A DNA stretch of 64,000 nucleotides from Crotophaga sulcirostris (taxonomy: Eukaryota > Chordata > Aves > Cuculiformes > Crotophagidae): assembly GCA_013397455.1 (NCBI GenBank), contig VYZB01000533.1:525801-589800 (forward strand). The letters run 5' to 3'. Position 1 is the first letter of the stretch. Each line of letters begins with the position of its first letter. Position numbers and translations under genes: made by a program. Shown here piece after piece: positions 46,414 through 59,400 of the stretch. Below the pieces are notes generated by a model. It ran no database searches. It had not been told where the DNA came from and saw only the letters and a program-made list of their open reading frames with translations.

Positions 46414-47169
46414 AATATCCTCTCCACTCCATATACTGTTCTCTATAGTATTCATTGCTAATGTAGATACATAATTGTTAACTAGGAACACATTTCTCCC
46501 TATAAGGTCTCACGTGTGTGTGTTGCTGGGAGGAGTAACTTTTACATGCTTGCCTAGTGCTGGTCAAAAAACTCCCCAAAATATTTATTTTATATAGTTG
46601 AGTTTGAGTCCAATATTTAATGTTTGTAGAGATGAGGCAAAGAATTAAATCCTTGAAAAGAAACAATTTCATCATTGAATTAAGTAGCACAGACTATATT
46701 GGACTAAAGGAAAGGCTGTCCATGGAGTAAACATTGCATTTAGTTCAGGTTTCTCCTACCACTGTGCCAGACTAGACTGACTTATATTATATAAACTGAT
46801 GGTGAATGGAGATAAACTCAGCTGTATGTTGATGGGATGCTTGAAGATTTGGAACAGGGATTTGATGGATCCCCATAACTATATTAAAATCAGTTTGATT
46901 GCAGAAGAGGATTAATTGGCTGCTCCCTACAAGTCAAGCTTGGTCAGTGGTGCATTTGAGTCTAATAAAATGCCAGTGATCAGTTTCCTGAACTTTTTTC
47001 TTGTGAAGTAAGTTCTTTCTATATTGATACATTCTAACTTTGAAAGAATCAATACAACCAAGTGGCAAAAGACTATTACATTAAAGCAGAGACAGAAACA
47101 CTCTATACTATCTCTTGATAAACGTATGTCATGGGCAAGTGAAACATCTTAACCTGTTGTTGCAGTTAA
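46414..47169. other. Intergenic, nothing recognised
   Basis: AT-rich sequence between the hAT-like remnant and the CR1 tail. No gene or repeat identified. Confidence 0.55.
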
Positions 47170-47478
47170 GCCGGCATTGGTCTCTTCTCACAGGTGACCA
47201 GTGACAGAACTAGAGGGCACGGACTTAAACTTCGTCAGGGGAGGTTTAGACTTGATGTTAGGAAGAAGTTCTACACTGAAAGGGTGATTGGCCACTGGAA
47301 TGCGCTGCCCAGGGAGGTGGTGGAGTCGCCGACCCTTGATGTGTTTAAGGGAAGATTGGATGAGGCACTCAGTGCCATGGTTTAGGTGATGAGTTGGTGT
47401 TAGTGTTGGCTTATAGGTTGGACTTGATGATCTCGGAGGTCTCTTCCAACCTGGTTATACTGTGAAACTGTGAAACAC
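47170..47478 (+). mobile_element. CR1 LINE 3' tail (second subfamily)
   Basis: The forward frame is open from about 47172 to the TAG at 47383-47385 and encodes the CR1 ORF2 terminus: [38 protein letters not shown] and [19 protein letters not shown]. It is followed by the CR1 3' UTR motif TTGGACTTGATGATCTCGGAGGTCTCTTCCAACC and a tail of CTGTGAAA units. It differs in sequence from the 694-1800 and 10836-11646 elements. The lack of stops suggests a fairly young or well-kept copy, severely 5'-truncated. Confidence 0.93.
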
Positions 47479-50400
47479 CTAAATCACTGTTACAGCACTT
47501 AAGATGGGGACTTCAGATGCTGCTACTTTGGGGGAAGCCGTCACACAGCTCTCTGCCTTAAGGAAGCTATTTGCAATATGACAGTAGACGTGCCATAAAA
47601 CAGATAGTGGATGAAAAGCTTAGAGAAGAATGTCCTGAATCCAGGACCAAGAGTAAACCTCATCCTTTGATTAAGGATTGACACAGGAGAACAGATCACA
47701 GGGCAGCTTCTGTCAACCAATTTTTCTGTTGCCTTTACCACAGCACTTTCATCGATTTGGTAACTTTGATCCTGCATCATTTCCTGTAAGAGAAACCCTG
47801 TCAATAATGCTGTCAGCAAGCACAGACAGATGAAGTGCTATAAAGAAGGGTAGCCAAACATCCAGCTCTTTAATACTAGCAGGCTGACAAGAAATATGGC
47901 TATGTTCCTCCTACCTCTGCTGAATTAACCACAGAATACAAACCTGAGCCTAACTTTTGCAGAAAGGAAGAAAGATCCAATGTAACACCCTGAGAAAAGC
48001 TGGAAGCAGCAAGAGTGATGGAGAGGAGGTGAAGAGACTGGTGGATATTTGGGCTTCAGCCACTGCTGTATGTAAGAGTAATGTAATGTAAGAAAGATCT
48101 TTGCTCTTTAGCATGGCTGAGACAAATTCACAAATGTGGGGAAGCATGGGTGAGTAAATATTGTATCACTCACTTGCAGTATTTATCTGCACCTTTCACA
48201 TTTGCTAAAGTTAAAAACCAGTGAGGGAAAAAAGCGGGGGCCAGGAGGGGGTGTGGGAGAAAGCTTTCCTAGTAACTCAGTACTCTGAAAACTGAACACT
48301 GGAGATAAGCTAGTCACTGCTGTGCAGTGCTGGGATACCATACACACTCACCCTCCCAACCCCATGAAGTTGTAGTGGTTAGCTAGCTGGGTGCTTCTCA
48401 CTCAGTAACAGCACAACTAGGTCTAAGGTCCTCAACATCTCATCCCATCTCTTACTAGACCCATTGTCTTGGATTGTCACTGACATCAGATCTTCCTCTT
48501 CTCCCCCAGGCAGCACAAGAACAATCCATTTTCCTTAAAGCCATGGTAGTGTGGCAGTGAACTCAAGAATCTCATCCTTTCCTCTCTTTTGTGTTCACAA
48601 ATTACAATTGACAGGCAGTATTTCTAGGCTTAGAGGTTTTTGACTGAAAAATACCTCAGAAAAAAGCTGGAGGTGAAAATGGCCTTTTACAGAATTACCA
48701 TTATGGTCCCAGGGATATGCATAAAAGGGCAGCCTTTTGGGAGGGCAGGTGGCCTGGCATTGTATACTCCCTGTGGATGTCTGAGGTCCTGCCGATAAGA
48801 GAAGAATGGATTGCCAGTATCCTTTGCTGGACTTGTCTATCACATCTCTGCTCTATACTATACTCTGTACTACACAGTATGTACATATGTAGACACACAT
48901 TCTTTAATTTCCTGCCAAGCCTGGTCAAAGTAAATTTCGAGCAGCCGTGCACAAGCTCTTAATATTGTATGGACCAGCTAGTAGGTTGCCTCAGCTATTC
49001 TGCTGTGCTTTCCTTGTAAATGGCAGAATGGCAGAAGGTGGACAGGTTTAGGAGCCTTTTCTTTTCCTGGGGAGACAGACTCTTAACTACGGCTCCCCAA
49101 AATACATCTTGTTTCTACACTTTTCACAGGAAGAAAAGAAGACCTGAGCCTGGGCTATTTTCAGAGAGCTGTGGGTAGGCTCCATGTCTCCCTCTGACCA
49201 CATGTTTAAAATGTCTCTTATACATTATCAGTTCCTGGGAGACCTGTTTGCTCCCCTCAGAGGCCCCATGGTGAGGAGATAAGTCAGCGAGAGGAGGAGA
49301 GTGCTCAGTTAAAAAGGAGGGAATCTGGAAGGAATGACCTAGAGTTGTCTAAGAGCTGTAAGAGGAGCTGAAGTGCCACTTGCTCTTTTTAACAGTGCTA
49401 GTGATGAACCCAACATTTTCTATGGAACCACAGCCTCTGCAGATGTGTCCTTCCCCTTCTGTGAGGGTAGGCATGGAGCAGGCAGCACCAGCAGGCAGAG
49501 AGGGGAACCACTTATTTTGGAAGAGGAACCAATCTAAACCCAATATAGACTAGGAAGAAATGGCACGCAAATGGCAAGAGTGGGCACTGAAAAGTTACTC
49601 ACTGCATCCTTGTCACGTAAGCTGCCTTCCCAAATATATTTTGTCCCCCTCCCCTAGCCTACAGATGAATGCTCAGGGGCAAAGGTCTTTCCAGTGCCTT
49701 CCTGACTTCTCTCTCCTTTGTGATCAAAATCTGACCCTCTTATATTTTCAGACTGGCTGTTCCTTTTCTGCAGAAGCTTCCCCAGAATGAGGCACATGGG
49801 AGAAACTAGAGAGGAGAGGAAGATATACAAATATATGTCAAAGAACCTATGCCAGTCACTGTCACCATGGAAATGAAACCTTCCTTTGCTTCCAGCAAAA
49901 ATCAAGCCTTGAACTATATCAGACCAGCAGCCTTCAGTTCCACCCTCTTGAAAATTAGTACATATACAGATATATGTATATGTTTATACATGGATTATAT
50001 ACATATTTGCATACGGGCTTCTCTGAGATCCTTTCCCTGCTAAAGCTTTTCACTTGTATAGCTGCTGCCTGACAGCCACAATAGAGCAGCCCACCGTGAG
50101 ACTAACATTAGAAGGGAATTAAACAATGCTGCTGCTTCAGGGCAGAAAGGTTACTTTCGGACAAATTCCTGCTGAATTGGCAGGATGGCTATTTGCATGT
50201 GACTGCTGCTTGTGGAGGGGTGAACACAAGGTTTGGCGCTGAGGGAAAGATGCTAGGCTTTTTTGGACACTTGATTTTAGAAGTAACATGTCCAGAAGGT
50301 TTGCTTTGGCAATGGACACAGGCAGTCTAAAGAACAATCTTAGATGAAGCTTAAAAACTGGTTTTTTTCTCAAGATCTTACTGGTGAGCATAGGTTTGAA

Positions 50401-53400
50401 CTGGCCTATTTCCTTTTATCTTTTTTCCCCCATTTTGCAATCTAGGAGCTTGTGGGCCCATACTTTCCTGTAGCTTGCCTATCCAACAATCATTAACGAA
50501 TTTTATTCTCATTAGAACCTGTTTAAGAAATGCAGAATAGGGATAGTGGGGTGGATTAAATACGCACCTACGGATACCATGGATGGTTCAGTAATTGAAA
50601 GTAGTTCTCACAGTACTCATAAAATTCCTTTCATAAACCAATTTCCCGCCAAGAATTTTGAACATAATTAAGATTAGAAAAGAATTTTACAGGCACCTCT
50701 AATCCAAGTGTGTTAAAAACCAAGATCACTGTAAAAAGGTATGATGGCAAAAAACATTTCAAGGTCATTTTCAAGAACAAGTGAAGACCTACGAAAGTAA
50801 AGGGAACAAAGCAACATATTTGTTTGACCAACCCTTCTTTCTCACTTCTGATCCCCAGTCATTCCATCATTTCAGGGAGCCATCAGTGCAGCACTTCTTG
50901 GGTCTGAAAGGCTGAACTCTTCTGTGCTGAGGAGGACAGCAAGAATTTCTATGGTGTCTTGAGGCAATTTCCACATGAAACCTAGGCTTAACACTTGGGC
51001 AAATGCTTTTGCTTTTTCACTGTTGGACAGTGGGTCTTCTTCCCCTTTCTTCCCACTCCTTGCCCCACTGTTGCAGGCCGATAACCCTGCAGTGAGACCT
51101 TGGACCTCAAGACTGGTCACACTTTGGGACAGGATGGACCCCACTTACTCCAGACTACCACAGCATCCCTACAAGAGAAAAAAAGGTCTCTACAGGTGAT
51201 GTATGCGTGCCTTTGGCACAGACTGGCATTTCTGGCCATGCTGCTGCTATGTGAGATGGTCTTCTTGTCTGGAAAACCTTTTGGAGCATTCTCTAGAAAG
51301 GGGGATTTATTACTCTGATCCTACTTGATGTCTAACAATACACAAAATTGATGCTATGTGGTCAAAAAAACTAACAGGTTCACCCAAACAGCACCCTGGG
51401 GTGTACCCTGGTGTGCTAAGGAGACTTGTGGAAATTTTCCCTCCTCACTCCTCCAGTCTAGATGGTAACAGTGATGTATCTGTGATACATCCAAAGTTTC
51501 CAGTCAAAATAAAGGATATATTTCACAGAACATGTTGTTTGAAGGTGGGACACCTTAACATAAGAATTTTAGATGCCAAAAGATTATGTGGTTCAGAAGT
51601 GATCAGATGTGTTAATGGAAGAAAAGTCCACTTAGAGCTGTCCGGTACTACTGCATGGAGATAACTGGAGGTTGGGAAAGCATCTTGGAGAAACCTGGCT
51701 ACATTTTCTCTGTTCTGTAAGTATTTGTTATTCAACACTGTCAGAGAAGGATTCCCAGCTAAAAAAACTGTAACCTGGTCCAGCCATTCTCATATATTCT
51801 AGCTGATAGTCCTATTTACTTGTTATTCACATTCCAAATTAAAGCAATTCTAGTACACTTAAACAATGTTAACAAGATTCTTAGGGTTACCTTAAAGAGT
51901 TAGTTAAAAACAGTTGTAAATATGTAAGGTTCTCTCTGTTGATTGGAATTAGAAAAGGGCTGGAGGTGGGCCCTTTTCTTTTGAATTTTCTTTGTCTCTG
52001 GAAAACCCTAAAATGTGAAACTTCCCAGGTGGTGTACATACAAATAATATATGTGATCTTCTATTCTAACAAGTTTAAGATTTTTTTCCATAATAGAAAT
52101 CAAAAATATACAGTAGTGGCAGTGAGCATTTCATTTTATAAAGTGAAGGCTTCTGGATGAACTTAGAAGTCTAGCACAGAAGTAAAATTTTGTATTTAAC
52201 TGTGCATCTATTGCATGCAGGTGCACAGTATGTTAAATTATACCAAGTATTGCTAAAGTGTTTACACCGAAGCCCAAGGTACGCAGTCCTTGAATGCTCA
52301 TTTGTTAACATGTTGAATGAATTGGACCTTGAGCTAAGGCTTTGCAAATGGATCTTTGCTAGTTTTCTCTTTTTTTCTACGCTGCAGCTCAGTGTACCTA
52401 GACCCCCTGTGAGACCCACCCTGACTTGCAATGTAGACATAGTCCAAGTGCCTCACTGAGTAAAAGATCATGAAAAGATTTCAGATCCCAGGACAGTGAA
52501 GTGACAGACAGGGGTTAATAACAGTTTAGGAATGTCCTCACACTCAGTGGGTTTTGATTTAATGGCTTCTTACTTGTTCCATGCTGAGGGAAGATTGCTC
52601 CTGAAGAAAAGGTAACTTATTTCTGGAAGTCTGAAATCACTACGTTCCAAAAGCTGTACGTATAGTTTTCTCCCCAGTGCCAAGTAACAGTTGTTATCAT
52701 GGGAAAGTTGTCATCTTTCCCTCTAGTCCCAGCATGCAAAAGTGCTATGCCCTGTAAAGGTGTAGGAAAAGGAAGGGATAATATTTAGTTACAGTAGCCT
52801 GGTAGCAGGCCACATGATAACCTGGGATTCCAAGTCAGTGTTTTCCTATTTCCTCTTGTTTCTACAGATTATTCTGTGTTTTGGGTTTCTTCCTCCGCTA
52901 TGTTAGAGAAGGAAGATGCCGTGATGATGAAAGTGGTGTCATGTCCGAGCCCTGGAAGTTCAGAGAACATGAAATTCCCTCGCTCTGTGAATTATGCTAT
53001 GGGATTGCCCACACAGCAGGTTGATGTTCCACCCTTTGTTTCTCTCCTGGGTAGTCAAGGACCACAGCCAGCCGTGTTTATGATTAGCACCCCCTACTAA
53101 AGGACTACAAAGAGAGATGGGCTATGAACTTGAGGAGCGCACATCAGTGCAAGCACATGTGGGACTGGTAAGGCTGCACAAAACCAGAAGTGGCATGTAT
53201 GACTATTGCATACACTGCTGCAGAACATGTACTTTACCATGACACCTGCGCTTTTGTATGGGTTTCGAAAGGAACTGCAATTGTAAAAAGCAGAGCTAGC
53301 CACCTTCCAACATAGAAAAGCGAGTGCTTGCTACCACCTGCTTAGTACTGCGTGCATTCAACTGCTCAGCTGGCTCAGTCCCCATTTCACTTTTGGGCTC

Positions 53401-56400
53401 AAGCCCTCCCATTGATCATGTTGCACATGTGATGTAGCTCCTGGGCTTCCCTCTGAAAAGGTAGCTTTTATGAGCACAGTTTAGTCTAGGCTGGCTGACT
53501 GTCTGTTCTGAGTTGTACTGTACTGCACATATACCAGAGTCCTTCAGCTTTGTCTCAACAGGACTCGCATACTCAAACCTCTCTTGCCCCCCTTGGAGAC
53601 ACACGTCCTTCAATGTACATGCCTAGCAGCATGGCATTGTCATGGTGATGTGTAAAAAAGGCCTTCTTGTTAGAGAAAAGGAATGACTGCCCAGAACAAA
53701 TACAGTTAAAATAACAAAGCAATTACTAGTTAAGTCCTGGGGATATAGTTCAAAATATACAGTTTGGATTAAACAATTCTACATGAAAAAGTACTGAGTC
53801 TACACCAGTTAGGGATTAGTCTTGTGTTCATACCTTATCCTTGCTTGTAAAGGCAGTATGAACACATCCAGTTTAAAACAGAAAAAGGGAAGTAATCAAT
53901 GCTATTTCTTCCCTGGACCAGCAAGCTTCTAGTGCACTTCTGCTCTGTTAATCCATTCTTGCGTCTACAGTGAAGTTTACTCCTCTGGCATGCATCTGTT
54001 GTGACTTCTCTCAGATAAGTGAAGCAGAGTAGAACAGTGGATGTTCACCACAAAGAGAGTGGTACACATACAAATTCTTCAGGGGACCCATACAGCAGAA
54101 ACAATTGAGGCAGAAGCTGGAAATCAAGAGGTGGAAGAATTGAATTTTTAGGCACAGTATGAATGCCACTTAGTATAGCCCATACCTGCTCCTTGATCAC
54201 TCACTTTATCCAGTTGAAGGGTTTATGGAATCAGATTAGTTCCTGTGATTACTTCTGTTGTTATAATTGAATCCATCACATATCTAGGCCCCTTGGCAGC
54301 ACTAATGTGAGGTAGTCCTCACATACAGCTGCCTACAAACAGGGAACCCAGGTAATTTCTTTTTGATTTGTTATGTTTTTCTTGTCTGGTGACTATTTGT
54401 TTTGATGCCTTTCCCTCACAGGGAAGAGCTGTTAAATCAGAAATGCCTGCCTATAGCAAATCTTTACTCATCTAGAAAACCTGAAAAGAGCAAAACCTGT
54501 GGTTTTGTTATTGATTTTCTTTCTGGTTCCATCATACACAGGCCTTCTGCACCACCTAATGTATCCATATGAGTGGGGAACTTCAGACTGCTCATCGTGC
54601 AGGAACATGATTTGTTTCTTGGAGGATTTTGGAAGCAGTTCACACCAGAGAACCAAGCTAGTAAATTGGAGAATTCTGCAAAATGCAGACAAAGTATGAA
54701 ATACCAGCAAACTCAGCTATCCATTCTTCTGCATCTTCTTTATTGTAAAATCCAGCTTGTTCCTGGTGAGGATGCTGATTCAGGCCAGAGTTCTTCTATA
54801 TTCATGGCTGTCCCTTTTTCCAGTTGTAGGTTACTCAAAGGTTGCATCATTATGTTTGCATTTGTACTCTCTCATGGCTTGTTCTCTATAAAGACATCGG
54901 TGGAGTGTAAGAAGACTGGCACCAATGCAATATGAACAGAAGTGATTTATTACTTTCCCATATAAGGGTAATCAGAGAAGCTAGCAGATTGACATGAGTC
55001 TCGAGGAAAGGCACAGAAGTGTAGAGGGGAGAGGGAAGAAGCCTGCCCTCCTACCCAATCATTCCCCTGAGGTCTTGTGACTGAGCTGCACTCACCCACT
55101 GTGACAAGCTCAGCCCAAAAGAGAGACCCTATGATATCCACAAAGGCTGGTCTCCAGACTCCCCTGAATGCAGAAACTGCCCCTCTCACAGGGAAGTCTT
55201 CTTTTCTCTGTGGACCGTGAAACCTATTCAGGGCTAAAAGTGACAGTTATGCGTTAAGTAATGGTTCTTGCCACAGGTGAGTTTATAGGAACTAGTGGAG
55301 GACCCTGGGTAAACAGGCCTCAGCCTTTGTATCTAAAAATGTAGCTTTCTAGAAAGATGGTGCGGGTTAGAAATGTTTGCAGTGCAGTTGCTATTCTCCG
55401 CACTTCTTCCCAGTTCTCCCCCATCCCCACCAGGCAGTCTCCTGCATTAAACCATCAGACAAAGGTTTCCGTTATATGATGCCAATACACAAATGGGAGA
55501 ATTCAAGTTTCACCTACCAATTTGGAGACCTGACGCAGCACACACAAGAACAGGACTGGCGAAGATCTAAATCCAGCTGTCTGTCTCTCACACTCACCAC
55601 TGTGTCCTGCATATTTCCTAGGGACGGAAGTGTGAGGCAAGGCTAAGAAAGGAGCTCTGGCGAAACTGGAAGACATTGTCACGTGAAAAATAACTGTTGC
55701 TGTCTTCTGCAAGTGGGATTCTACCAGGTTTCATTCTGGCAAAAGAGGTTGTAGCTCCACTTTTACCTTGGCCAACCTGCGGCACTTAGGGAGAAATACA
55801 TGGAGAGATTTAAAAAACAGTAAGAGTTCCCTCTAGAGGAGTGAAGCAACAATGCACAGATCTTTCAATGCCCATGAAAAGCCAGTGCTCCATTTTCTTT
55901 GCAGGTATAGGCTGACAATGAGATAAAACGACTTATATATTCCACTGCCCAAGTACAAGCAATAAAAAAAGGCGTCAGCTACACAGGAAAAAGCCGGCAG
56001 TGCCTTACAAAGACTACCAATGGCAAAAGAGAAAAAGAACAGAGCTTCTAGCTTAATCTAAACACAGCTTAACACAATTCTGCCATTAGAAAGGAAGAAA
56101 TCACTATTACTGCAAAAACTATGAGAATCTCTCACAGCGATCAACACCTCATTGTGCTCGCTTATGAGCATCCCTCCCCGACAGGGCTCAGCAGCTAAAT
56201 AGGTGAAGGAAAAGGAAATCAATGCACAGCAAAGGGATTAGGCTTTCCTCAAGGTCACAGAGAAGGGCACTAGTGAAGAGAAGTTATTTGTATGGAGTTA
56301 TTGTGTGCCCAAGTCTTGTTACTATATTTTCATTAATATTGCGCTAGAAGAACTCAGTTTTAGGAATGCTTTTGTTCCATATTCTCTGAATATTGCAAGA

Positions 56401-59400
56401 TCTTTTCTTTTTTTAAGACGTATGCAGCATTATGGAAAGGCTGCACAACTGTATAAATAAGATTTAACTTTGCCCCTTTTGCTTGGGACTCTGATTGCAG
56501 TAGGAACACTGTGAACACACATAGCCTAATGTACCAGCTGTGAAGAATTAATGCTTCTTGCCTTAGCGAGAAATCTCAATGGGAAAGCTACGGAATTAAG
56601 TTGTCCAGTTTCCAAAACAAGCATATATGATGGGCAGAAGGGACCAGATCACTTGCACTTGCACAAGACAGCAAATGACTAGAAGGGAAGACAAAGTATA
56701 TCCTCAAAAGGATTTTGTATTACAACAGACTGATTTACACAGCACTCTTTAGGCTGGGCTCTTCCACAGAGGCTAGAGGAGACAGGCATACAGCTCCCAC
56801 TTACTCACGTGAAACTTCCAGCTGCAATAAAAGGATGTTAATGCTTTAGCCTTCTCCATGGATGACTTTAAGCATAATGCCACCTTGCATTCACCTGATG
56901 TTTTTTATCCCAAATGAAAGAGATTCTTTCAAAACCATGTGTGAAGATTTATTGATGTCATTTTACAAGTGAGGACTAAGACACAAACAAATGCCTCCAC
57001 TAGTAAGGGCAAACAGCTCTCAGTGTCCAGGCTGAATCCAATGGAAGAGCAGTAGCACTGAGACACCCACAGCTAGAAATTGTGGGCAAACTCTGGCTCA
57101 GATGCAACCTAAATACATAAAGCTACTCTGGGTAAAGGTCTAAAGTCAAAGAACTTAACTGCAGCAGGGTACAGATCATATTCTGCTTATTTGTGACACA
57201 TACCCAGTAAGTGGGGAATAAGTGAAAACCAGGAGACTTTACAAAAAAGCTGATGTATTTTTGTGTGTATTTTATAATACTGGATTATGGTATATCTGTC
57301 AGATATGCATATACACACACACATACAGAAGTATATATAAACTACCTTCCACCCATATTTTATATGTATGCAATCATTCATGGAAGGAAGTGGCTTCAGG
57401 AAGTTAAAAGCAGCTAGTGAACAGAAAACGTAGAGGTTTGCATGATCCAAATGTTCTTTCTCAATGTGTGCAAAAGAACATTTGTAAAAGAACATTCAGA
57501 TACATTTCAAGGCAAGTAAAACAATAATAAATACGAAAGCCGCAACAGCGTGTCTGCATGCTAGCTGCTTTGTTAAACATAAAAGCCTCAAAAGGTCAAG
57601 GTAAACTTGATGTTTCTTATTTGTTGTGGCTTTCAGAGTTAAGTTGTGATAAATAATAAATAATCTAACAACTACATAGCAACATGCTGAAAGCTGAACT
57701 GTGGGCCTCTGGTATTTGTCTAACCACTCTGTAGGCTCCATAGGCCAAGACACTAGGCCAAAGTAATGTAAAAATAGAATGAGCTTTGTAAAAGGATATT
57801 TGGTAAAAAGCCCAAAACCTTTCTTACATTTTTTGCTAATGCTGAATATGTCATATTGTCACTGTACACATCAAAGGAATCACTCTAATAATGAAAACAT
57901 GCTCTGTATTTTCAACATCAGGATGTTGCTAAGAAACTTCCTACTAATGCAGTATTGTCCTGACAGTGTTAAGAAAAATCTGTTTAATTATGAGAAATAA
58001 ACAATACCAATGAGACCAGAAAATAGTTGTTGCTTGATTAGTAAGGTAAATGTGGAAAAATACAGAATATTCCTATTTTTTCCTCTATTGCAAGGCATAG
58101 TTTGGTTTCTTTCATGCAACAACTCAGTTGTTTGTAAACAACTTCCTAAAATTGCTCATAAATTTGTGTCTTTGATCTTTTAAATAGAACCTTTCCATTG
58201 CCATCAGTATTTTCTGCAACTGAAGTTCTGTCTCTTTTTGTCCATCTTTTGTACTCTTGCTAGTAAAATCTTGACTGTTCTCTCTCTGCTGCAGGAACTG
58301 TTATTTCATTTGTACAACTCCACAAATTGCACCCTCACCTGTAACCTTCTATATCAAAATTAACAAAGACAAAGTAGGAAGTCTTCCCTTGATTGCAGGT
58401 TTGCTAACATGTTAAAAAAGCGTGTTTGACCCTCTGTGCTAATTCAAGCACTTCCATTCATTACTAGTAGTTATTATAGTTCTCATACTTTTTGATATCA
58501 AACAATGCCATCACGAGAACTTCAGAAGTCTTAATAATCAGGAGCGAGAACTCAATTATGCTTCTGGAGAAAAGTCAGAACCTGCAATTAAAAAAGATAC
58601 CCACAATAGTTCAAAGGGCCTTTACAGAAGAGAAGTCTGTATGTTTTAGCCTGTGCATAAGAAATGCTCACTAGATTGCATTCTACGTGCAACCCTTATG
58701 ATAGATGTAAGAGAATTTCTGACTCAGCAGAGCAGTAGGGCACATTGTGCTCTACATGCATGTGGAAAACAAAATCAGTAACAGAAGAAAAGGTACTGCA
58801 AGTCAACCCACAAACCAAACAATTCTGAGCACATATTAACTAGCTCCAACTTTTTTCTAGAACTTCAGGGAGCATGATCCCTTTCTGTAGACTGTCAACA
58901 AACACTGTTATGTTGCTGAGTGTTTTGTCCAAATTGGAAATCAGTGTCTAATTTTTCTCCCAAGTGACTGCTTGAATTATACCAATGTGTCACATGCATC
59001 TGATTCAGACTCTTCCCTGCCCTTTTGCTTCCAGAATTAGAAAGGACAGTTAAAAGGACATTTAAAAAAAATCAGGTGGAGTCTATGTTGAAAGCCTTGC
59101 TGAAATCTGCCATCTGACTCCCAAGAAAAAGGAAGCTTGGCCTCCATGAGGGACTCGATTTCACTCCATAAACCCCTCATCCATGTTTTCAAACACTTTC
59201 ATCTCACAAACTTGACCTCCTTATTCCTGGTCATATGACCTTTACACAGGGTGCCTGATCTTGGAAATTTGTGCTACTTGCCCACATCACTCCCTGACTT
59301 AGTGGCCACGCTCCAACCTTTTCTGAAGCTGCAAGGCAGCCTTAAAGGATGGTTTCTCCCTTGGTGGCTATTACTTTGGTTCTCAGAGCTAGTGTACCCA

